Notes under the pieces: model-generated
What the model was told of the DNA's origin: nothing
The model's input: the letters and a program-made list of their open reading frames with translations, nothing else
Database searches by the model: none
Shown: in pieces, positions 45,734 through 56,065 of the stretch
Position numbering within the stretch: position 1 is the stretch's first letter
Layout: every line of letters begins with the position of its first letter
Translations under genes and position numbers: made by a program
NCBI GenBank assembly: GCA_021018995.1
Contig: CM037590.1
Span: 65,815,597 to 65,879,596, forward strand
Reading direction: 5' to 3'
Origin: Chloranthus sessilifolius
Lineage: Eukaryota; Streptophyta; Magnoliopsida; Chloranthales; Chloranthaceae
Length of the DNA: 64,000 nucleotides

Positions 45734-46653
45734 AGGGCCTGTTTAGTTTCAAGGGAAATAAAGGAAAACTCAAATGCAGCAAATAAACTACTGAGATTCC
45801 CATTGTTTGGATGACATACGAAGGATTGAAAACTATTTTCGTATTTTCCGTAAAAATCCAAAAAGAAAGGCCGAGGGGTCCCGGGTTTCTATCTTCTCGG
45901 AATTAGAGTGTATCGTATTTGATAACTACCACACATCAGTTATATTTGGATTACATTGTTTACGGTGCATCTCTCAAAAAAAAAAAAAACTAATTGTAAC
46001 AGTTGATGGTTATATTTGTAATCTTATTTATACACTTTCTTATCAGATTATTGAAAAACATTGTAAACAATATAATCGATTGTGCAAATTTGTCTATTCT
46101 ATCTTTCTATTTTCATCTTAATCAGCTCCGTGCGTTCAAGCCGCTCATGGTCCTCACATTGACTATCATATTTTCTTGAAATTTTTTTATTCATAAACTT
46201 TTCATTTTTCTTTCATCTCTTTTACATAAAATTGATTCATATAATTTTTATTTTTTTCTCTTCATCTCTTTTATATTTAGTAAGAGATGTTTTCTTATTC
46301 ATGTGGATGTATTTTTCACATTGATTTGCTTAGTGGATGTGTATTTTTTACTTTGGTCTTCAATGACCTTTTATATTCCATGTGAATATCTTTTCCCATA
46401 TTTTCTTAGATAATTTACGTAGATATTCATTTTTGTGGATCATTTTTATAATACTGCAGCTATTTTTTTAATTTGGATGATCTTTTGGGGTATTATAAGC
46501 ATTTTTTTTTGTTAGGATATTCTATTTTCTTACAATTTCTTGCATATATATCCAAACACAAAATTTGGTTAATCCTACGTTTTCCCAATTAGTAATGTGG
46601 GTATCCAAACAATGGAAAACAAAGGGACCGTGTTTTTATCCAAGCAAACCCTT
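45734..46653. mobile_element. hAT-like non-autonomous element (tentative)
   Basis: Left AGGGCCTGTTTAGTTTC and, further in, CCATTGTTTGGATGACAT. Right, inverted: AAGGGTTTGCTTGGAT and CCATTGTTTGGATACCC. TIR form resembles hAT MITEs, but no 8-bp TSD was found. The 104-codon frame inside is AT-rich and unrecognised. Confidence 0.5.
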
Positions 46654-46749
46654 AGTCTATTTTACCAACTTCTATCCAAACACAGAATGCGTAAGAATCT
46701 TGACTTTTATCTTTATAACTTTGGGTATGGCCTTTCTCACCCGTTTACC

Positions 46750-47148
46750 TAAGCTATCAATGGGCCAGGCTTCAGTCTGGCTTGGCCGGGCCTGGCCCGA
46801 ATGGGCCGAGTTCGGGCCCAATTTTTTAGGAAGTTATTAAACGGGCCCAGCTCGGCCTGTAAAAGAAACGGGCCAGGATTCGAGCTTCAAAGTTTAAGGC
46901 CAGGCACAGCCCGTTTAGCTGAGGTCCTTTAAGAAAAAAAAAACTTAAAATTTTTGTTAAAAAATATTAAAAACCCAACCCAAACCCGGCCCGTTTAGCT
47001 AAACGGGCTGGGTTCGAGATACATAATTTAAAATCGGGTTTGAGCCCGGCCCGACCTGTTTAGCTAAACGGGCCGAGCCCAAAAATTTAAAAATAATAAT
47101 AATAAATTTCACCCAGCCCAAACCCGGCTCGGCCTGTTGACAGCCTTA
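46750..47148. mobile_element. hAT MITE, GGCCC family, copy 1
   Basis: 399 bp, from TAAGCTATCAATGGGCC to GGCCTGTTGACAGCCTTA. The 8-bp flanks are CGTTTACC (46742-46749) and CATTTACC (47149-47156), 7 of 8 identical. The interior is rich in CGGGCC(G/C)GG and CCCGGCCCGTTTAGC. Confidence 0.82.
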
Positions 47149-47180
47149 CATTTACCACACAAATTTTTCAGGAACGAAAA

Positions 47181-47318
47181 CCACTGACTTATGAGAAACA
47201 AACAATAGAGACTACTTTTTGCTCTAATTTTCCTTAAAATAGATCTTAAGATCATGGCACGCCTATCAGATGGTCAGATATTGATTTCACGTGGCACATG
47301 TCACTAAAAAAGGTCAAC
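47181..47318 (+). repeat. Family U fragment
   Basis: CCACTGACTTATGAGAAACA, TAGATCTTAAGATCATGGC, CTATCAGATGGTCAGATATT and TTTCACGTGGCACATGTC are variants of the family U left arm. Directly adjoins the hAT MITE. Confidence 0.72.
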
Positions 47319-47808
47319 TCATTTTCCCATGATCTAGGTCACGTGAATCATCCACCAACCCTTATGTTAATCATAATTCCCTCAAAGTGTGGCATTAGCC
47401 GAAACTTGGATGTTTAGGGTTAGGTTGGGTCGGCCTGGCCCTTGGACATCTCTACCATGGCGTAATCAATCTCGGCTAATGGTTGTTACAAAGTTTGTTA
47501 ATAGTTCAGGCACATAAATTTGATTCGTTTGATTGCATTGGGCATGAAATACGACTCGACCTTAAAGGCGGGTCATCCGACCCGTTATCATATATACATA
47601 AAAAATATAGAAGATATGGATTTTTATTTGGTCGGGTTGGATTTTGGAGTCAGGTGTCGAGCTAGGTTTGCTTGAGTGCACCATCTGGTCGGGTTAGATT
47701 GGGGGTGTACCATTGGGTCGGAACAAATCAAACACATGTCGTTTTCTCATTGGGCAAACCAAACTTTGGCCCGACCTGATCCAACCCAACCCATTGACTA
47801 CCGTATTT
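47319..47808. other. Degenerate MITE-like sequence, no gene
   Basis: GGTTGGGTCGGCCTGGCCC near 47422 and GGGTCGG/CCCGACC words suggest further decayed GGCCC-family sequence, but no paired ends. Confidence 0.4.
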
Positions 47809-48187
47809 GTAGGGCTGTCAACGAATTGAGTCTCGTCAGGTCCGGTCAAAATTTTGGCTGCCTAATAAGAAATTTGTAAACACCGCCCCAACCCGACCTG
47901 GTGGTGCATCCGACCTGACCTGAAAACTTGACCCGACCTGCTGCCTAATCCGAAAACCCGTCCCGACCCAATAAAGAAACCCCTAGTTTTTAGGTTTTTA
48001 GTTATAAAATACTGGGTTGGGTCGGGTCAGATGTCTATGCATGACCTGAATTGAAAAGTCAATTTTATGTACCCAATTCAAAAACATCGGGTCGATCGGG
48101 TCAAGTATCGAGTCGGGTCAAGCATTGGGAACATAAAATTCAAAGTCAATTTTATGTATCCAATTCAAAAACTCATTGACAACCCTA
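47809..48187. mobile_element. hAT MITE, GGCCC family, copy 2
   Basis: 379 bp, TAGGGCTGTCAACGAATTGA to CTCATTGACAACCCTA. 8-bp flanks CGTATTTG (47801-47808) and CCTATTTG (48188-48195), 7 of 8 identical. The interior is GGGTCGGGTC-rich rather than GGCCC-rich, so a subfamily. Confidence 0.85.
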
Positions 48188-48400
48188 CCTATTTGTTACA
48201 AAAGGTGTAGCTTATTATTGAAGGGGTTGTATTACTTGCACATGGATTTTAAGTGGTTGCACTGGATTACTAAAAAGAAATTGACTAAAGTAACCCTGGT
48301 GGTTGCACCTAAGTTATAAATGGAAAATTTTATTCTCTTTGGGTTCCATTATCCCCACTCATGAAATTCTAATCTCACCTCATCTCCTCCAACCGTCATG

Positions 48401-48710
48401 CATTGACGGCCTTGGAATCAATGATGGTGTTTGTTTTTCATCTCAGTCTTCCACACAACGGATCTTGTGATCGTAGGCGTTCCATCAAACGGTCGTTTTT
48501 AAATTTCACATGATAAACATCCCATAAGTGGTCATAAAATCATGTGACACACATTACGCTCAAACACAATTTTACAGTAACTTTTTGAGATGTGTGCCTT
48601 ATGCCATAAAAATTGACAGCATAACAGTACACCCAAGATCTAAAGATCCATTGTGTGAAAGATTGTGACCGAAAATTATCTCCACATCTGATTTAAAGGT
48701 AATCAATGCA
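48401..48710. mobile_element. Family U element, copy 5
   Basis: Left CATTGACGGCCTTGGAATCA, TTTTTCATCTCAGTCTTCC and GTTCCATCAAACGGTCG. Right GATCCATTGTGTGAAAGATT and CTCCACATCTGATTTAAAGG. The inverted arms probably extend to about 48365 and 48745 (TCATCTCCTCCAA against TTGGAGGAGATG). Confidence 0.8.
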
Positions 48711-48796
48711 TGCTGGCTTGGAGGAGATGGAGTGAAATCACAGTACCATGAGGTGTGAATATCGGTATCCATTGTTTTTATTTGAAAGAAAATAGG

Positions 48797-48942
48797 GCAA
48801 AAAGAGAGAGAGAGAGAGAGGAGAACGGTGGAGAGAGAGAGAGAGGCGTAAAAGGAGAGTAAACGGTGGAGATAAAGAAATGCGTAAAAGGAGAGAGAAC
48901 AGTAGAGAGAAACGGTGGGGAGAGGGAGAGGGAGAGGGAGAG
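48797..48942. repeat. GA-rich minisatellite (unit about 40 bp)
   Basis: About four imperfect units of AACGGTGGAGAGA..., GCGTAAAAGGAGAG, ending in (GGGAGA)n. Confidence 0.8.
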
Positions 48943-48950
48943 TTTTATTT

Positions 48951-51049
48951 AAGGCCTTGTTTGATAACATGAAAATGTAATTTCATAGTGGAAATGAAAT
49001 TTAGTTTCCAATTGTTGTTGTTTGATAGCTATTTAAGGAGATGAAAATGAAATTAAGTTGGCCCCGTATGAAAATTGAATTTCCACACACCAAATCATTA
49101 TAGGAGGAAACCATTTCAACCTTTTAAGTGGCTGAAATTGAGTTTCCTACTCTAACAAAATAATAATTTTTTGTCTTGTAAATCTAAAGTTGTAAAAAAC
49201 TTAAAAGCAAATTTTTTTTTTTTGAGTATTAAAAAGTAACTTCAATTTCTATGACTATTATACTGACACGATCACTATGATCGCCACATTATCTACATTA
49301 TACTCATTTCAGCTAATATTTTACTTTGGTTGAAGTTTGAATTTTAATCAAACTTTAATTAGATTTATAAGCTATATAAAGTTGACTTTTGATCAAACTT
49401 TGACTACTGAAACATGATAATAAGTTATGACTTTTTTAGGGGTCAAAGGTTGACTTTAAGGTCAACTTTGACTTTTAATTAAAATTTACTTTTTATCAAA
49501 CTTTGACTCCAATAATTTGATGGCGAAAAAAGGATACTGCCGTGTAAATGTATAATTTGATACTAGATTCTCAATTGTTTTAGTCAATAGTTTGACCTTT
49601 AGTCAAATTTTGACTTTTGGTCAAATTTTAACTTTTATACAAATTTTATTTTTAATCAAACTCGAAATCTGCTTATAGAAAAAGTCTAATATTAATAAAT
49701 TTATATTGCATTAGTACAATTTTTTCTTGGTCAAAGTTCGATTTTCTATAAAATGTTATAAATTTTTATTAGTGAAATATTATAATTAAAGATATCTATC
49801 ATTATTTTAATTTATAACTTGAAAATATATTGTCTCATTTTTATTGGTCAAAGTTTGACTTTTAGTTAAATTTTGACTTTTATTCAAATTTTGACTTTAG
49901 TCAATAGTTGAGAAGTGTATCTTGACAGTAGATAGTGATTATTACTGTTGTTATTTATATTTTGGTAATATAAATTTTAATCAATCAAACTTTGATATTT
50001 GGTCAAACTTTGACTTTGTAATACAATTTGATTCTTTTGAACTTCTGTATCTCTAATGAGATTATCATTTTTTAATTTATTACTTTCTAATACATTACCA
50101 ATATTTATTTTACTTTTTTTTGCATTTAGTCAAAGTTTGACTTTTTTAAAAGTTGATATTTAGTCAAATTTTTTACTAGCGTAACCTAGAGATGGATACA
50201 AATACTATTATGTTAATTTGTAGGTTGGCTGTAGATTTTCAAATCTTTTATTAGTCAAAGTTAAAAAATTTGGTCAAAGTTTGACTTTTTGAAAAAATTG
50301 AATTTTCTTTTAAGTTTAAAAATTGAATTTTCTTTCAATATATAATACATACTAGTATTTACTATATAAATTTGTATTTTAGTCTTAAAATTTTTTATTA
50401 ATCAAAGTTCTACATTTGGTCAAAGTTTGACTTTTTAAAAAGTGGATGTTTGATCAAATTTTGACTAGTATAACCTAATGATATATATATGAATACTGTT
50501 ATATTAATTTGCAGTTGGACTTTTGTAACTTGTTGGTACACTGTAAAATTTTCTCTTGGTCAAAGTTTGACTTTTATAAAAATTTAATTTAATTTCAACG
50601 TATAAACTTACATTAGATACTAACATTTATAACTTTGTTATTTAGTTTTACATATTTTTTTATCAAAATTTTAAGTTTGATCAAAGTTTGACTATTTATT
50701 TGAGTTTGACTTTTCAAACTCTGACTTATGTAACTTAGTAATAAATAGTGATTACGATGATATTAATTTGTAACGTAATAGAATATCATTAAACAAATTA
50801 ATTGTTAACATTTGACTTTAATTATGATTTTAATAATAAATAATCAAAACTTGAAAGCACATTTTCAAAATCATTTTCAAAGATACTTATCAAACAAGAG
50901 AAATCAATTTCCAATGAAATTCATTTCTCAAACACACTAATCAAACAGTAGAAAATTCATTTATAGAGGAAATAATTTCCCAGGAAATCAACTAAGAAAT
51001 TGATTTCATTTCCTCTTTGGAGTTTCATTACTATCAAATAGAGCCTAAG
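48951..51049. mobile_element. hAT-like non-autonomous element containing a periodic array
   Basis: 2,099 bp. Left end AAGGCCTTGTTTGATAAC, right end inverted CCTTAGGCTCTATTTGATAG; 12 of 15 core positions agree. Subterminal GAAATGAAAT(T)TCATTTC words lie on both sides. No matching 8-bp TSD was seen, so the call rests on end form. No transposase. The interior is the array at 49391-50700. Confidence 0.55.
49391..50700. repeat. Periodic array with a GTCAAA-N-TTTGAC dyad
   Basis: The dyad or a one-base variant lies at 49601, 49729, 49846, 50001, 50128, 50272, 50418, 50558 and 50679, spaced 117-155 bp (mean about 135). Further variants lie at 49391, 49460 and 49493. Units share following words such as ACTAG(C/T)(G/A)TAACCTA and TTAATTTG(T/C)AG. 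Each half contains TTGAC, the core of the WRKY W-box. Confidence 0.8.
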
Positions 51050-51207
51050 GTGCAATTTTTTGCTAATTTTAGGTGCAATCATAAGAACACTTGCAAGGAC
51101 ACATTTTAGTTATTTTGGTGCATTCACTTGACACACTAGTGCAATTAATGGCTCCCTATTGAAGGGTATTCCTTAATTTCTTTTTTTGGGAGTGACTCTC
51201 CTTACGG

Positions 51208-51600
51208 CTGTTTAAACGCCAAATGGTTTTTAAATGATTTTACTCTATTTATTGGCTTATGATCTTAAAAATCTATATCGTTAAAGTGATATATTATCAA
51301 TTGAAGGTATGTGTCCAAAACTCACACTTTTAGAAAGATTTGAACCATCCGATCAGTGCACTCTAATATTAACGGTTGTTCTGAATTTTGATGGATGATA
51401 TTAAAGTTCATAGATTAGATGGTTTTCATCAATTTAGAAGTTTGATCCTTTGACTGAGACATGTTCTAATGATGGATTGCCACTTGAGATATTTAGATTG
51501 ATCATAGTGTTGATAAATCAAACTTGAACGGTGTAAGATAAAAAGTGAAATTTTAGTGGTTCAAGACCATTTTAACACCATTTGGTGTTTAAACGATTTG
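51208..51600. mobile_element. MITE-like inverted-repeat element
   Basis: Left TGTTTAAACGCCAAATGG followed by TTTTTAAATGATTT; right inverted CGTTTAAACACCAAATGG followed by TGTTAAAATGGTCT. Related ends occur at 55655-56035 in the host intron. TSD not found. Confidence 0.65.
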
Positions 51601-51627
51601 TCAAAGCCATTATCCCTTATTTTTTAG

Positions 51628-52026
51628 GGAGCCATTACTTGCACACATTTTTCAAATGATTGCACCGAATTTAAAAAAAGACTTGGTATTTTAGGGACAT
51701 GTGATATGTAAAAATGTAATCTGGGCAGTTTGATTTGAAGTTCATGATCAATAGATATATGGTACGTAAAATTGGAGCAAAACACGAAACTTGTCATAAG
51801 ATTTATTGTAGTCAACTATTGAATTATATAATAACCTTTGACTCTATTTAATCAAATGATGAAAATTATATTTTGTTTTAATCTTTTGCCATTTATATCT
51901 TTAAATAATGACCTTTAAATCACATGGCTTAGATGATGTTTTCACATAGTAGAGGCCACCAAACTTGCATTTCTCTATTTTAAATTTGGTGCAATCACTT
52001 GAAAAGCCTGTGAAGTAGTGACTCCC
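51628..52026. mobile_element. MITE, GGGAGCCATTACTTGC family, copy 1
   Basis: Left AGGGAGCCATTACTTGCACA and TTTCAAATGATTGCACC; right inverted GGGAGTCACTACTTCACAGG and TTTTCAAGTGATTGCACC. TSD not resolved. A lone end of the same family (AATTAATGGCTCCCT) lies at 51138-51152. Confidence 0.65.
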
Positions 52027-52180
52027 ATTTTCTTTTGTTTTTTTTATGGAAGACTCCCATTTTTATGAGAGACAAAGGTGTTCCCCATTAAAATGCAGTA
52101 ATATTTCCAACGCAATTCTCCTTACTTAACGCGTTGCCTTTTAAAATTAATCTAAAAAATAACTAATTATTTATATTTAG

Positions 52181-52559
52181 GGAGCCATTACTTGCGCTTA
52201 ATTTAAAACAAAGTCTTACAAATTTGGTGATCTCTACTATTTGAAAACACTATCTAAACTGTTTGATTTAACGATCATAATTTAAAGATATTAAGTGAAA
52301 AAAATTAGCATAGAACATAATTTTTGTGATGTGATTAATTGTAGTCAAAGATTATTATTTAATTCAACAGTTGACTATAATAAATCATATGATGAAGATC
52401 ATGTTTTGATCCAATTTTATGTACTTAGTATCTCTAGATCATTAACTTCAAATCGGACGGTTCAGATTGTAATTTTCATCATCACATGTATCTAAAATAA
52501 CAATTCTTTCTTTAACTTCGGTGCAAGTGCCAAGTTGCCGAGTGCAAGTAATGGCTCCC
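52181..52559. mobile_element. MITE, GGGAGCCATTACTTGC family, copy 2
   Basis: Left AGGGAGCCATTACTTGCGC; right GTGCAAGTAATGGCTCCCT. The two copies share interior words on ATTTAAAGA and AGTCAA. It ends about 245 bp upstream of the HVA22k-like start codon, so it may lie in the promoter. Confidence 0.75.
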
Positions 52560-52578
52560 TTCTGGTTATTCTACTTTA

Positions 52579-52649
52579 GATAAAATCGCCTCTTTCGTCA
52601 AAAAAAAAGAAAAAAAGAAGAGAAAAAAAAAGAAAGATAAAATCGCCTC
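52579..52649 (+). mobile_element. Poly(A)-only retroposition scar with 14-bp TSD
   Basis: GATAAAATCGCCTC occurs at 52579-52592 and again at 52636-52649, flanking 43 bases of A-rich sequence that starts TTTCGTC and runs A9 G A7 G AAG. This is what an extremely 5'-truncated LINE- or SINE-type insertion leaves. It sits about 130 bp upstream of the TATA box of the HVA22k-like gene. Confidence 0.6.
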
Positions 52650-52720
52650 CTAAAACCCGGAGTCGCCTCTCATGGTCCTTAATGCCATCTGGTGTTCTCA
52701 AATTTGCAAAAGCAAATCCC

Positions 52721-52727
52721 TATAAAT
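52721..52727 (+). promoter_or_regulatory. Probable TATA box of the HVA22k-like gene
   Basis: TATAAAT, 84 bases before the ATG, followed by a CT-rich stretch TTCTCTCTCTTTCTCTC that is typical of plant leaders. Transcription would start near 52750. Confidence 0.6.
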
Positions 52728-52804
52728 TTTCTCTCTCTTTCTCTCTCTAGAAGGCATGTGAAAATCCTCCGCTTATTCTCGTTTTACCCCTGCCAATTCA
52801 CTTT

Positions 52805-52837
52805 ATGGCTTTCCTCGGATCCGCCATTACGAGCGAG
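52805..52837 (+). CDS. HVA22K: HVA22k-like exon 1
   Basis: ATG in CACTTTATGGC, 11 codons, donor GTATGA at 52838. Confidence 0.85.
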
Positions 52838-53941
52838 GTATGATGAACCCTAATTTCTCCTTCGATTTGAGTTTCCTATATGTGTATGTATATATTCTAT
52901 TATTGTTCGGACAAATTACTTTGATTTAGAGGGTTGCTGTTTGTTAGGGTTTGATTTTTTGAATTTATATGATGATGACTCTCCTATTATAATCAAATAT
53001 AATCAAATAATAGGATGATGCTTAGTATAGGGGAATGTGGTGGTAGAATGAAAAGGCTCAACGTCTATTATCTCTCTATCACATTAGGATCAGTGGGATA
53101 CCTCTACAGGTTAACCAATTTCTTCATCATAATAATGTGGAGCTAGTGTAGAGAGACCGGCCTAGTCACCAAGGTCGGTGATGGAGTCATCAATTCTGTA
53201 CACATGGCACCATTTTTTTTGATAACTAGGTATCCGGCCTCTTAGAGCACCTGACTAACTCCTCGAACACATGCATCACCTGCACATCATACGCACCAAT
53301 CAGTAGTGATAAATCCCTGCAAATGACCAACAAGGGGTGGGATTTGAATTGATAACCTCTGCTTCTTGAGGCGTGGTTTTGGCCACTGCCCTAACCCCCC
53401 GTTGGTTACTTGGCACCATTTTTGGTGCCACGTGGCATATAGATCGAATTCAACAATTAATACTACATAAAGTAACTATTTATATCATGCGATTAAAGTT
53501 AAAGTGCTAAAAAAATTCAAGGCAGTTAAGGCGGTGTAGCGAGGTTATGGCGAAGAGGCTCTCTACGCCATGGCGAGGCTATTTATTAATTAATTTTTTT
53601 TTAATATTTATTAATTAATAGTATTTTTTTATATTTTTTTACTTTATATTTTTTATATAGGAAGAAAAAGCAAAAAAAATATAGGAAGAAAAATAATTCA
53701 ACTACTGAAGCATCATACTTTGATTCTGATGTTAAGGATTTCATGTTCTAAACATAAACAAATATCAATAAATACAAATCAAATATAGAACATCAACAAA
53801 TTTGCAACATGATAAATATGAATAAATAAATATGAAATATAGATAAATATAAAATATTAAAAAATATTTAAATATCAAATACACATATCGTAGTGTCGCC
53901 ACCGCTAAGGTTCCGTCGACCGATAACACGCTGAGGTTTTG

Positions 53942-53980
<39 letters not shown>

Positions 53981-55495
53981 TTGTAACGATTTAAGTTATA
54001 ACAATATTATACCTATAACTTATCTATCTTATAAGCATCATACGTTATTATCCAAAAAATCAAATAGCATGCATAGCGACGTCATTGTGCTATTCTGTTA
54101 TAGCAAAGCTAAGCGTCGCTATTTCCCCATCATGACTATTGGGTTGTATATGATGTTTCCTATCGCCATTTGCCATGGCGAGGTTATAGTGTCGCCTGAC
54201 TACCATGAGAAAATTAATGACTAATATAAATGTGAACAAACTCATGGTAGCCGTTAACTTTTTTGGCATGTCTACTCTCTCAATCATATGCAATTCAAGA
54301 GTGATCAAGGAAAACAAACAATCAAGGATGATATCCCAAAACACAAAATTACCTGGGTCTACCTTCTTGTTTGGAAATCATTATTTTTAACTTGAAATAT
54401 ATTATGATATACTTTTTATATTTTATTATTATTATATTTTATTTTCCCCAATTTTTTTTCAACTTTGACTGATCTTTGCCTATTTTCCCCTGACTATGTG
54501 ACTAATACTATACTTCCTCCCCAATTCCTAATCCCTATTCTTCCTTAGTCATTTTCCAAGCCAGCCTTATCTGTTCCACTGCCTTGGGTTGTCTATCTTA
54601 ATTGCAAACATCTTTAGCGGGGCTTTCAGTATTCATGCATGCAAATGCTAGAATCGAGAGCTATTGGCAAGAAGAAGCTATTCTAGGTCACAGTCTTATT
54701 GAAACATGCAGCTGTTCAGTATTGTTCCAGTGTTGGCTTTCTTGGTAGCTGCTAAACCATTATGATATGTATTTCAATAATATTAACTTTGTCAGGGGAT
54801 ATGTTTTGCCAACAATATTAATTTGGTCAGCAGTAGGTCGGAGGTGATTAGCAATCATGCCATTTCCTTTTTTGTCATAACAGAATATGGAAAAGTATCC
54901 AAGCTATTAACTCAATGAAATATGTTTCTTTAGGTTACTGATTTTTTCTATAATCCAGGAGTTCTTTATCATATCATCTTTCTATATAACTTAGTAACAT
55001 TTTCCACTGATTGCAGGTTGGGTTGCGATTGCTGCTTTGCCCATTCGGTTCTAACATTGTCATTCGAACAGCTTGGTAAGCTCTAATCTAAGTTTATGTG
55101 ATTACAAACTTAAAAAGTGTTGCATATTTTGTTTGCATAGTAGCATCTTCATTGTATTTTATATTACTCAATAAATATTAATTGCTTACAATAGAGATTA
55201 AATTTTCATGGAGATTATTATGATCATCCCTAATGTGTTTAGCACTGCTATATAAGTATGCTTTCCATCATATTTGCTCTGTGGGATTTGTACTTTACCT
55301 GTCTCATTTTCCTTTAGTAAGTAGTTTGCCTAATAGGAAACATTACAATGGTCTTCATATGTGTTTCCTCCTGTGTCGTTGATCTTGGTTTTTGCAGCTG
55401 TTCTGTGGGTATCGCTTTGCCTGTATACTCTACATTTAAGGCTATTGAGAAGAAAGATCAGAGCGAGCAGGAACGGTGGCTTGTATACTGGGCAG
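52805..55495 (+). CDS. HVA22K: HVA22-like protein k (TB2/DP1/HVA22 family), exons 1-3 only
   Basis: Exons 52805-52837, 55017-55075 and 55398-55495 join in frame to encode 63 residues: 'MAFLGSAITSE', 'VGLRLLLCPFGSNIVIRT' and 'CSVGIALPVYSTFKAIEKK' ending 'ERWLVYWA'. This is the N-terminal third of HVA22k-type proteins (usually about 190 residues), membrane-bending reticulon/DP1-related proteins of the ER. All three exons have AG acceptors and GT donors where required (phases 0, 2, 1). The next conserved block (YGTFS..EVF..K) is not found in the remaining 8.5 kb, so either intron 3 is very long and TE-filled or the gene is truncated. The open exons have no damage, which favours a live gene. A SINE lies in intron 1. 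Confidence 0.85.
53218..53410 (-). mobile_element. tRNA-derived SINE in intron 1
   Basis: On the minus strand a box A-like TAGGGCAGTGG (53393-53383) is followed about 35 bp on by a box B-like AATTCAAATCC (53350-53340), then a unique body ending in an A run next to 53220. The 13-bp duplication TGGCACCATTTTT flanks it (53205-53217 and 53411-53423). Structure fits a Pol III-transcribed, LINE-mobilised SINE. Orientation is opposite to the gene. Confidence 0.8.
53424..55016 (+). other. Remainder of HVA22k-like intron 1
   Basis: Apart from the microsatellite it shows GCGAGGTTATGGCG and GGCGAGGTTATAGTGTCGCC words at 53537 and 54174 that may be remnants of a GCG-rich MITE. Nothing coding was recognised. 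Confidence 0.5.
53946..53977. repeat. (GA)n microsatellite
   Basis: About 16 GA units in intron 1 of the HVA22k-like gene. Confidence 0.95.
55017..55075 (+). CDS. HVA22K: HVA22k-like exon 2
   Basis: 59 bases after a TGATTGCAG acceptor; hydrophobic, start of the first membrane hairpin; donor GTAAGC at 55076. Confidence 0.88.
55398..55495 (+). CDS. HVA22K: HVA22k-like exon 3
   Basis: 98 bases after a TTTTTGCAG acceptor; contains 'LPVYSTFKAIEKKDQ', the family signature; donor GTTAGA at 55496 in phase 1, as expected for W-A-A. Confidence 0.9.
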
Positions 55496-55594
55496 GTTAG
55501 AAGTGGGTTTGGTTTTATCTGCATTCTTTAGTTTCGTAATTTTTTTTTCAATAGGTGAAACTTAATATTTCTCACAGGAAAAACGATATAGAAG

Positions 55595-56065
55595 TGTATT
55601 TCTGAAATGGGATAATGGCAGCTGACCGACATATAACCACCAATTTGTAGTTTAAATGGTCTCCCACCATTAAATTAGAATTTTTGATCTTTGACCATTA
55701 AAATTTGGTTTACTACTATGCCATGTGGTGTAAATAGTGATCAATTTAAACTATACAAGTGACAATCCATCATTGCAACATGTCTTAGCCAAAGAATCAT
55801 GGCGATGAATAGATGTGAACCATCTGATTGATGAACTTTAATATCAGCCATTAAGACGAAGAACAACGGTTGGTATAATGGTTTACAGATGGGATGGTAA
55901 AAATATCCCAAAAAAGTGTATTTTTTTACCCGTTATGCTTCAATGCATGATCTATCACTTTGACAGTATGGATTATACACCTCTTAAATCATTATTGGTG
56001 TAAGATCATTTAAACACTATTTTGGTGTTTAAATGACAGTCAGGAGAGTCAGGTCCTTCTGAAAT
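55595..56065. mobile_element. MITE-like element in the third intron
   Basis: Left end region TGTAGTTTAAATGGTCTCCC; right GTAAGATCATTTAAACAC and GGTGTTTAAATGACAGTCAG. Outer words CTGAAATGGGATAATGGC and TCTGAAATAGGACATTGC lie on the two sides. Related to 51208-51600. Ends approximate. Confidence 0.5.

Noticed and set aside
45807-46121. 104-codon frame inside the 45734-46653 element
   Set aside because: AT-rich composition, no motif, lies within a non-autonomous-looking element.
48599-48970. 123-codon Leu/Ser-rich minus frame
   Set aside because: Produced by the GA-rich minisatellite at 48797-48942 and a family U arm.
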